NCBI GenBank assembly: GCA_027475525.1
Contig: JAMWFC010000084.1
Location: 360,258-424,257, forward strand
DNA: 64,000 bases
Direction of reading: 5' to 3'
From: Macrolepiota albuminosa
Taxonomy: Eukaryota; Basidiomycota; Agaricomycetes; Agaricales; Agaricaceae
Below are positions 46,618 to 55,649 of the stretch, one piece after another. The notes beneath the pieces are model-generated. The model was given only the letters and a program-made list of their open reading frames with translations, searched no databases and was not told where the DNA came from. Position 1 is the first letter of the stretch, and each line of letters begins with the position of its first letter. The position numbers and the translations under genes were made by a program.

Positions 46618-47661
46618 TGATGACGCCAACTGTAGTTGGGTGCACTGGACATATATGCAGTATAATGCCATCTCCAGTGCCTGGCATGCATAGTTGTGAG
46701 GAGTCCTGACAGGGTCCTGGTGTGCTTGAGCAGATGTGATATAATGATGTGCTAAGTAATAGTGCCTTGGGTGCTACCTAACAAACTGTAAGCACCATAG
46801 TTTAGGCAAGAATATAAAGAAGAAGATGAATAGCACAGCAAAATATGCCTGTAGGTGGCACCGTAAACAACGTAGATGAGATAAACAAAGCTAGCACCCA
46901 ACTTAGGGATGAAGTCAGGCAGAGCTAGCATGATTTGAATGCTAAGTGTAACTTGGGTGCTGAAGAGTTATGATTTGTTGTTATGTACATGTGAAGTAGC
47001 TATCTTATATACTATGCACTACTGTGTTTTCCAAGATAAGTCCATTTGCGGCGCTACCTCTTAGCACCTCTTCTTATGGTTCCCTCTAACAGTGACCTGT
47101 CAACAGCGACCTGCAGCACATGGATGACGGCAACCAATAGTGACTCTAAATTGACTTAGAATTATACAGGTCTGCTCACTTTTAATATAATTCCAATTGG
47201 CCAGGCTGCTCCAGGATATGGTCAGAGAATCCTCAACAGATGCTGTGAGCACTAATGTCAGCGCTACTCATTGTATCAATTCCTGACAGGTCCAGATGTT
47301 GGGTTTAAGTATATCCTGTACTGCCATCATTGATTCTTTTAGACTTCTGATTGAGGTGCCTCATCAAATGGCAGCACCTAATGCTGACCCCTTCTGGAAG
47401 TGATCAGGGTTTGGTCAGAGTCCACCTCTCATCATTGTGTTAGCACTATACATCCCAAACCTCCCAATTCCTTGAAGTCAGTGAATAGAGGGTGCTGAAG
47501 GGCTAATAAATAGTGATTAAAGTAAATGGGTAAGACCTGCAATAAAGTGCCCAAGCCAGAGCTGTTCTGTATCCAATCTGGTTGCTAGAGTCTCACATAT
47601 GTCAAGTGTCGGCCAACCTATAATGTCCCTTAATGTGCTCAGTCTGAGTAGAAGCCTATTA
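46618..47661 (+). repeat. Family-B copy 4 (in copia #3)
   Basis: About 1,044 bp, TGATGACGCCAACTG to GCCTATTA (decayed TATCA). The flanks ccac and ctgc no longer match exactly, but the copia frame LLA-T-AWKTIHREKEAR joins across it. CpG loss is stronger than in copy 1. Confidence 0.85.
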
Positions 47662-49402
47662 CTGCATGGAAGACAATCCATAGAGAAAAAGAGGCAAGGG
47701 ATGCTGGAGAGGACTGGGCAGTTGGGAGCCCAGTATCTACAGCAATGCTGGCTAAGGGACCCTATGCCTATTTGTTGAGCATGATGACATCAGATGGTAA
47801 AGGTGCTGACTATGTGCCAAAGATGTACCAGGATACAATGAAGAGGCCTGACCTCTGGGTTCCAGCAATGGAGGAAGAGCTCAAGATGATGGATAATAGA
47901 GGAGTATTTGAGCTAGTGGAGGAGACGTCAGTGCTGAGAGGAAAGAACATTGTAGGGTGCTGATGGGTATTTGCAAATAAATATAACGTGGATGGCAAGG
48001 TGATTTGATGCAAAGCAAGACTGGTGGCAAAGGGGTACTCTCAGATTGCAGGGGAAGATTTTGATGAAACTTATGCAGCCGTAGTTCACTTGGAATCCCT
48101 GAGAATGACTGCAGCCATTGCAGCACAGAAAAGACTGGAAATATGGCAAGTCAACTTTGTATCTGCATACCTTAATAGCATTCCAAAGCATGACATATAC
48201 ATGTGCTTACCTCCTGGTTTTCTGGGGGGGAGGGCAAATTAGTGTTGCTCCAAAAAACCATTTACGGCCTGATGCAAGGGGGATTTGACTGGTACTGGAC
48301 CTTGGATAAAGCATACGTCAATCTCCTCGGATATCAGAAATTGAGGGCTGACCCATGTGTACACTCAAGACTTGTTGGCAAAGAAAGGACAATAATGAAT
48401 ATGTTCAACAACAACACTTTTGGGATCTCATCGACGAGGGAAGGTGCAGAAACAGCAAAAAGAAAACTGGCAGGCATATATGAGGTAAAGGACTTAGGCG
48501 ATCCCACCTTCATTCTTGGAATGGCAGTATACAGGGACCTTGACACCAGCACCATCACATTGTCCCAGAAGGCATACCTCACCAGGGTACTTGAAAAATT
48601 CAGCATGTCAAAGTGTAACCCATGATACATGCCCCTCCCATCCGGCATCATTCTCACAAAAAACATGGCCCCAAAGGGTGAGGATGAAAGGGTATACATG
48701 CTGGACAAACCATACCACCAGTTACTGGGAGCCCTTATGTGGGCACAAGCTGCAATGCGGCCTGACCTCTCGTTTGCTGTTACCCTCCTAGCCCAGTTCC
48801 AGTCAAACCCCGGGCCTGCCCACTGGAAGGCTCTGCTTCACGTACTTGCCTATGTAAAGGGCACGTTAGACTATCAAATTGTATATTCAGCGGAACTAGG
48901 AGGATCCATCAAGCCACTGGGTTACGTGGATGCCGATTATGGGGGAGATTTGGATATGAGAAGATCCACTTCAGGGTACATCTTTATGATGGCTGGTGGA
49001 CTGGTATCATGGAGCTCAAAGCACCAACAAATGGTAGTGCTGTCCACAACTGAGGCAGAGTACATGGTGATGACCCGGGGTTCTCAGCAAGCATTGTGGA
49101 TATATAACTTCCTTACGGAGATTGGTATGGGCAGACCCCTTCCCGCAATGATCATGGTGGACAACAATTCCTCTATTGCCTTAGCCGAGTCGACTAAAGG
49201 ACACGCTCGAGCTAAACACATCGATATCCGACACCACCACATCCGGGAACGAGTCCAAGAGGGGGATATCGCGATCTCATACATACCATCTGCTGAAAAC
49301 TTAGCCGACATATGCACCAAACCACTCGCCCACGCAGCGCACGACTACCTGTTCACCCACATGGGACTCAAAAGCAACGATGGCCGCTCCAGTCAGGGGG
49401 AG

Positions 49403-49589
49403 TGTTGAAGTATGACTGGATTACATCACCTATTTCCTTCTCGGGAATACCTCCCTATGTTTCGCGCTCTGTGATCGGTATTTGCTATTCTTTATGATCA
49501 AACCTTAATTATTTTTCTTTACCTATCTAGGATACACCACAGATTACCCTCAGTCGACCACATTACCTGGAGTTCTGTTCTATTCTACA
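49403..49589 (+). repeat. 3' LTR of copia #3
   Basis: 187 bp. It keeps more CpG than the 5' LTR (for example ttcgcgctctgtgatcgg against ttgcactctgtgattgg). Confidence 0.9.
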
Positions 49590-49603
49590 GCGCCAAATCA
49601 TAG

Positions 49604-49784
49604 CTGACACAGGACGCTCACCGTAATTGACAGATTAATCCGTCAACACGACAATTGGACGCCCTGACACAGGACGCCCACCCGTAATTGACGGATTAAT
49701 ACGTGGGACACGACAATTAGACGCGCTGACACAGGACACCCACCGTAATTGACAGATTGATACGTCAACACGACAATTAGACGC
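49604..49784. repeat. Minisatellite, 3 x about 60 bp
   Basis: Three copies of a unit starting ctgacacaggacgc and ending cacgacaattagacgc, at 49604, 49664 and 49726 (periods 60 and 62). Begins 15 bp right of copia #3. Confidence 0.92.
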
Positions 49785-50595
49785 TTCCCTGCTATCTTAT
49801 GATCTATGTTGCGGTAACACATGGCTTATGTCCTAAAGATTAGTGGATCTCGGCATGTGATCCCGTTTTTCAGATCTTCAAACTCTGGCATTCTGAAACT
49901 TTTAAGGCATCTTTTACCTTTCAATTTTGAACCATGCAGTTTGTCAAGCGGTGACATTGGGGTTGAATCAAAAGTCGCACCACTTCTAAACAGGATTCTC
50001 AGTGGAAAAGTATTAGCGGTGTTAACCAACGCCAGCCTTGCTCCCGCTCGCCGTTTTCACTTAGAACCTGAAAAACACATATTAAGCTCCTATGTGTCTA
50101 CATCGCCACTCAACTCTCATCATGTCTTGGTTCCAGTGCGACTTAAGGAATTTCTCACACTTCGGAATCTGCAGAAATAGTTACCACTGCGCAGCATCAT
50201 GCGGGTATCGGTTGAACTGTTCACATGCGACGGCCGCGACGGCCATGGAGCCACTCTCGCAATTAACCGATTGACTTTCGTTATGGGCTTCTCCTGCGGT
50301 GTCGTCCAAGTACAAGCACTTAGGCGCGGAATCGTGTTTAACTAAATACAAAAATGGATCATTGATTGGAAACATGGAAGAACATGGAGGGTCATGATAT
50401 CTGCGCTAGAAGCAAACGTTCTTGTTGATGAATTTTTTTAACTTTATGTAGATCCCCTTTTTTCTCATCAAACAAAATAGAGCAAGCTATTTTTTCCTTC
50501 TGCAGAGGCAATTCATCAGTCAGGGGTTCGATCTCAATAGTACTTATTAAAAGTTGTTTTCGCTTTTGTCGCTTTGTGAAAGCTCTCCCCAACAG
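49785..50595. other. Region upstream of the rhodopsin-domain gene, weak open frames
   Basis: Holds a 119-codon frame (49821-50180, +) without recognisable domains and two adjacent minus-strand frames (50592-50392 and 50375-50181) with a charged start (KRQKRKQLLISTIEIEPLTD) and FLYLVKHDSAPKCLYLDD. The minus-strand pair looks protein-like and could be two parts of a small or broken gene, but the first frame has no ATG and I found no clean splice between them. The promoter of the gene at 50596 must lie here. Confidence 0.3.
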
Positions 50596-51887
50596 ATGGC
50601 GGCACCTTCAGTTACAGTCCACGATGTCAAAGGTAGACCTCTGTTATGAACATATGCTGAAGCTTAGCTAACTTAGATACCTTCCGTACCATAGTCATTG
50701 GCTTGGTTGGCCCCATTTTGGCTGCTGTAGCCACATTTATCCGGCTCTTCGAACGAATTCGTCTAAGGCGGTTCGGATTCGACGATGCTTGGGCTGCGTT
50801 CTCCGTGAGCATCCTTATCGTTTTCGTAGTTGCTCTTTTTATCCATCTCGGTGACCCAAGTATGACGGTACTCTCTTTGATGATGTATCGATCAGCTGAC
50901 CGTAATATGTATCAATCAAGCTCGTGTATCACATCCGACTCGAGTGGCTATATATTATTTTCTTGCTCAGGGATTTTCCGGCATTGTTTGGTAATTTCTT
51001 CCATTCGTCTTTTCAAATAGCGTTTGAGACCAATGGCATTGTAGGACAGCCCGGATGTCAATACTTTTTTCTGTGGTTCGCATCACCCCTGAAGGTTCTC
51101 GGCTCAAAAGAACACTATATGTACTCTCTATGACGTTCTTGATTGTCTGGGTTGTCCTTTTCGCCCAAGTATTTTGGGTTTGTGAAACCGAACCCTTGTG
51201 GAAGGTATTTCGTCTTTCACTACAATCTGTACGTTTTGAATAGTTGTGAGACAGGATAGCCCCGCCCCACAGTGTGCACTCGGCCGGAACGTTGCCATTG
51301 CTCAGCTTATTAGTGAGTGGAACCCTTCTAACACTTGATTCATGACAGTGCAATAGCTTTGGAAAAAGGTGACATTTACGCCGACTCTATTCTGATCGCA
51401 GTGCCGCTCCGGCTGTTGTGGAATCTGGAGGTTCCGCGTTCTCAACGCAATCGGCTCTTTGTCGTCTTCACTGCAAGTATTGGTACCACCATTGCGAGCT
51501 TGGTACATGCCTACTATGTGCTTCGCATCGGTGGTTTGGATGAAGTGTTTGTCGCAATCATTGAGGTCTGTCAATGCCCTCATGTTTTGTTGGTATACTT
51601 ATAACAATGTTTAGCAATGCGTGTCTTTACTTGTTTGCAACCTTGCGGTTATCGTGGGCCTTGCTTCACGCTTGGTGGAGCTAGCAAAGGGTCGATATTT
51701 CGGAAGTAAAGGCATTTTCGTTGGACACACGCTTGCAACAAGAACAATTGGTGGTACCAGTACTGGCCCCATAGATTTCAAGCCCAACACTGAGACGGGA
51801 ACTCAGCTTAACGTTCTTAAAGTTGTTGATGTGCACAGTGATGTCGACTCCTATCATCTTAATGATGACACCAAGGTACATCTATAA
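50596..51887 (+). CDS. Fungal rhodopsin-domain integral membrane protein
   Basis: A multi-pass membrane protein of the fungal rhodopsin-domain (PTH11-neighbour) type; the ligand and role are unknown. The start is ATG 50596 (MAAPSVTVHDVK), followed by an intron of about 45 nt and then DTFRTIVIGLVGPILAAVAT (TM1) FIRLFERIRLRR FGFDDAWAAFSV (the xDDxW motif usual at the TM1-TM2 junction) and ILIVFVVALFIHLGDPS. Introns with unsure borders cover 50862-51045. Later exons: MSILFSVVRITPEGSRLKRT, VLSMTFLIVWVVLFAQVFWV (TM) CETEPLWK, DSPAPQCALGRNVAIAQLI, DIYADSILIAVPLRLLWNLE (TM), LFVVFTASIGTTIASLVHAY (TM), DEVFVAIIE, QCVSLLVCNLAVIVGLASRL (TM) and a hydrophilic tail ending VDSYHLNDDTKVHL with TAA at 51885-51887. 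It is the only apparently intact host gene in the TE-rich half. Confidence 0.78.
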
Positions 51888-52794
51888 CAACAGATCCCGT
51901 ATGGTAATCAGAATACCTCGTAATACATCTGCGCTCAGTATGGTTTAGCAGAACCCGCACATCTCTATAGTAGCTTTATACCTATTAGTTAGGTTTCGTA
52001 TTTTATATGCTTTTGTATCAGACTGTTTAAGCTCATGTTAGACACTTTGTTTTAACACAGGCCGTCCAAAAGTAATGTGGTCTTTGGATTATTTAGGTTT
52101 ACCGTGTGGTGCGACCGTAGCTAGCGATAGCGTAGATATCAAATAACACGGCTTTGCTCGATACTACAGGTCACCTGTCCCTGACATCCTAATGTAATAT
52201 ACAGTAGAATTATAGTCAAATGGTAATGCAATTTCCTCTGTAACTTAGACATAACTAGTGCATCACTTATGCATTACTGTCGGTGATGCATTACTGCATT
52301 TCTAAATGCACAAAAATGCATCAACAAAGGTTGAACAGATGACCATATGTGTAAATATGCAGAAAATCCACAATATAACCAATACACCACAGTGCCATTT
52401 AAAATAATGTAAGTCACAGGGTGTAGGTACTGTTGTGAGACCTGTCTAGTGCTCACACCAGTCAGCTGGTTAGGCCTTGGTTAGGGTTTTGTTAGTGTTA
52501 GTGATGCAAATTTAAAGGTTTACTCTATGTAAAAGTAGTTCAGATGTAATTGAACTGAACTTTTTAGTATATTTCAACCTTTTAAGTACACAGAGTATGT
52601 GGGGCAAGAGTTACACATGTGCACACTTGTAAAAGTGATTTTTATAAGTTTTAATGATTTATTTGAATGAGAACTAAAGTTATCACTCAAAATGGGCACA
52701 AATAAGTATTACTACTAAAGCCCAAAAACAATTGGTATGTTATTGGCTCAAGATGTCCACTCTCTCTGGACTCTGAGCTGTAGCAAGGTGATTG
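51888..52794. other. 3' flank of the rhodopsin-domain gene, no gene seen
   Basis: AT-rich DNA with an atgcatta-rich cluster around 52258-52322. No supported coding frame. Ends at the target duplication GATTG of the next solo LTR. Confidence 0.45.
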
Positions 52795-53002
52795 TGTTAG
52801 AATGTAAGTCTGAATAACCTGACGAGAGTACAAGTAAGTTCCTCAGTCGTGTATAAAAGACTATATTGTTATAGTACCTGACAAGAGTACAAGTAACTTC
52901 TGTAGTGGATATCATCAGGATGTATATACTGTAATGTGTTTGTAAGTAACTCATCCTCAGTTGTGTATAAAAGACTGAGGGTTCATGCATAGTACCATGG
53001 TA

Positions 53003-54449
53003 CACTGGCTCAAAAAACTGCCCCAATGTTTGGCCCTTTTAGAAAGATTCACATAGTGCAACAATTATCTAAGCAAAAAATTGTGGAAAGTCATATGACA
53101 TACAACTGCATCCTGGCTTCATAATGAATATAGATCATGTGATTTGGACAAGAACTCACTGATTAATAAATCAAACAAAATATTCAATTATTGGGGCAGT
53201 TTTTTGACTCACTTTAATTTTCATATTTTCTCAACACTTTTCAGCAGTAGAAGATGGAGACACCTTGTGGGAAGTATAAACAATGTCATGTGACCTTGTT
53301 TGTACTAATTTGACATGTTCAACTTTAATCAATCACCTTGATACTCTACTACTATCATGCAATCTATTTCTGCTGTCAATTGCTCTTTAGTCTATTATTT
53401 GTCAAATTACTACTGAGAAGCTAGATAATGCTGTTCAAGCTACACAGTTCATTAATTTTGTCATCTCCAATCCTGTTAATTCTCAGACAGTCAGAAGTGC
53501 ATTGAAGGAGGCAAGTTTTTGCTCAGCAACAAAGAAGAAAGTTTCCATGCTCAAGGCTGCTCATTGTGCAAACTGGCTCAAATTTGCTCAGTATCATCAA
53601 AACTGGATAGTAGAGGATTGAAAAAGGGTTTTGTAAAGTGATGAGACAAAGATTAATCAGATTGGATCAGATGGGAAGGTATATGTGTGGAAAATTCCAG
53701 GAGAACCACTATCTGACCACATTATTTCACCAATTGTCAAGCATGGAGGAGGAAACAATTTAATGGTATAGGGTTGCATGGATTGGAATGGAGTGAGAAA
53801 GCTCATAGAAGTTTAGGGAAAAATGGATGCTGCATAGTATTGTGAGATTTTGGATGAGGGAGTAGTGGAAAGCTTTGAGAAGTTGGAAATAGAAGAGGAA
53901 GAACAATATTTTTAGCAAGACAATGATCCAAAATACACTTCCCAACAGGCAACAACCTGGTTTTCTGATAACAACATCATTGTGATATTTTGGCCTGCCC
54001 AAATCCCTGACCTCAATCCCATTGAATACCTCTGGGTTTACATCAAGTACAAACTTTTGGAGTATAAAGTACGCCTAAAGGAGTGCATGAGTTGTGAGAG
54101 AGAGTGGTCAAGAAGTGGAATGAAATACCATCAGAGGTATGCCAAAGCCTCATAAAGAGCATGCTTAGAAGGATCAAAGCAGTTATAAAGATAAATGGAG
54201 GCCATACCAAGTATTAGATATTTAAAGTAAATTAAAGTAGGTTAAAAAACTGCCCCAATGATTGAATATTTTGTTTGATTTATTAATCAGCAAGTTCTTG
54301 TCCAAATCACATGATCTCTACATTATTATAAAGCCAAGATGCAGTTGTATGTCATGTGATTTTCTATGATTTTTTACTTAGATAATTGTTGCATACCATG
54401 TGAATCTTTCTAAAAAGGCCAAACATTGGAGCAGTTTTTTGAGCCAGTG
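53003..54449 (+). mobile_element. Tc1-like DNA transposon in a solo LTR
   Basis: 1,447 bp between TA (53001-53002 and 54450-54451). The termini are CACTGGCTCAAAAAACTGCC and its inverse. TIRs are about 210 bp, each closed at its inner end by an inverted copy of the terminal motif (ttggggcagttttttgac near 53192-53209; gttaaaaaactgccccaatg near 54240-54259). Confidence 0.93.
53397..54216 (+). pseudogene. Tc1-like transposase, decayed
   Basis: Reads TTEKLDNAVQATQFINFVIS, SALKEASFCSATKKKVSMLK, then ED*KRVL*SDETKINQIGSD (first Asp), KHGGGNNLMV*GCMDWNGVR, QDNDPKYTSQQATTWFSDNN (second Asp) and IPDLNPIEYLWVYIKYKLLE (Glu), ending with AIKINGGHTKY-like codons in a shifted frame. At least six in-frame stops, where related copies or the family have W or Q. 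The N-terminal HTH is largely lost. Confidence 0.85.
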
Positions 54450-54572
54450 TATATATAGCTATTGAGTAAGGGTCAATGTACTTTTCAGACAATGGATATT
54501 GATGTGGTGGCCAGTGGCCAATGGCCGTGAGCACACAAAGCAAGGTTAAGATGTCCTTTTAGGACTCCAACA

Positions 54573-55649
54573 GATTGCTTGCTCAGCTTCTCTGAAACTC
54601 TACTTTTCTTATACTTGCTTGTATGGGCTATTGCTAGCACAGTGTGTCTAAGATCTACCTTGTTACAAACTTGACAATTTGTTCATATATTTTTAATATG
54701 ATTTTTTTTCTTTTTAATTATTCTTTTTTACTTTTTACACTTTTACAAATATACTTGTACATTGACATATAATACAGTATGTTAAATTATGATAAAATAT
54801 GCAAGTTATCTGAACAATATATAAGGCTTGATAAATGATATGTATGAAAAAAGACTTACATACAAAATATGATCAAACTAGATATGTCATTCTTATGCGA
54901 GTTCTGTAATGTGTCCACATTAATATAATCAGTCAATAAATAAATACAAGATTAAACATAAGATTCACAATCTCTCTCAACACATTATTGAACATATGAT
55001 GCTGAGTCAATCAAATTAAAATGATGTGATTGACTGTAATACAGCAAGCCATCCAGATGTATGAAGCACCCAAAACTAAATAAGTAAACACTTCATCTAA
55101 TTGTTGCTTGTCATTGCCCAAATGTATGTGAAAAGCAGCTACAAGTCATTTGTTCCAATCAAATTTCTTTATTGTAAGATGTCTAGCATTCTGATCTCTA
55201 TGAGTATAAGAACTGGCATAAATATAAAAATTTGTTGTCATAAAATTGCCTGTAAATGCTAAAGTGTACATAAAAACTCACCAGAATACTAGATTGACAA
55301 TGCTAGCATGTATCAGGACATCAAAGTACTGATCAGTAACTGTAGTCAACTCAATATTCACCGTTTTCCTCATCTATCTGCTATGCAATAAAATGGCAGA
55401 TATGCATGAGTGCCAGCACCAAATACTATTAAGTAGTAGTGCAGTCATGAGGTTATGTAAATAGAATAAGCAGTATAAATGTATGTAGAAGAATAACAAC
55501 AGAAAACATCTACAGAGTACAGATGTTGTGTAAGTGAGTGAGTTACTATTAAAAATGTATTTTATTGATAACTCAATAACTTGGCTGTCTTATCATATAG
55601 TGTATTGTATTTTGTTGCATGGTTGTTTGAGTAACACAAAGCATTTTTC
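54573..55649. other. AT-rich, decayed noncoding stretch
   Basis: No coding frame or repeat ends I can assign. It may be the 3' end of the minus-strand gypsy to its right. Confidence 0.4.

Larger units (their letters stand above)
42260..49408 (+). pseudogene. Copia #3 gag-pol, decayed and interrupted
   Basis: Gag starts MMSTNSSNPPNFLGEV at 42260. A CCHC-like CVNPNCxRTGHIIKNC lies at about 43115-43160. The protease reads YADSRATDHFF (DSG changed to DSR). The integrase finger HHxFGHVSIKTIRNVL is split by the family-A LTR at 44988-45486 and resumes AKQLVDGLMVKGDLTVPSIC-KDCVYGK. The core has HINLWGPSS and NGVADRANWTILE. RT fragments: VPAMEEELKMMDNRGVFELV, ARLVAKGYSQIAGEDFDETY, VNFVSAYLNSIPKHDIYMCL; the YVDD position reads MFNNNTFG. 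RNase H: GYVDADYGGDLDMRRSTSGY, STTEAEYM, VDNNSSIAL, ending LKSNDGRSSQGEC at 49408. Multiple stops and at least one frameshift near 48235. Belongs to a different copia lineage from #1 and #2. Confidence 0.85.
41804..49589 (+). mobile_element. Ty1/copia element #3, host of four later insertions
   Basis: LTRs begin TGTTGAAGTATGACT and end TTCTATTCTACA or TTTTATTCTACA. Flanks are GTGCC (41799-41803) and GCGCC (49590-49594), a target duplication with one C to T change at a CpG. The primer-site-like ggttataggcc follows the 5' LTR and a cagggggag purine tract precedes the 3' LTR. Interrupted by three family-B copies and one family-A solo LTR. Confidence 0.9.
52795..54572 (+). mobile_element. Copia-type solo LTR, TSD GATTG, split by a Tc1-like element
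   Basis: Begins TGTTAGAATG (decayed TGTTGGA) and ends GGACTCCAACA. Perfect duplication GATTG at 52790-52794 and 54573-54577. Without the nested Tc1 the LTR is about 330 bp. It contains a duplicated cctgac(g/a)agagtacaagtaa segment. Confidence 0.9.

Noticed and set aside
49604..49784. CRISPR-like array
   Set aside because: The three units are near identical along their whole length with no variable spacers; it is a plain minisatellite in a eukaryotic context.
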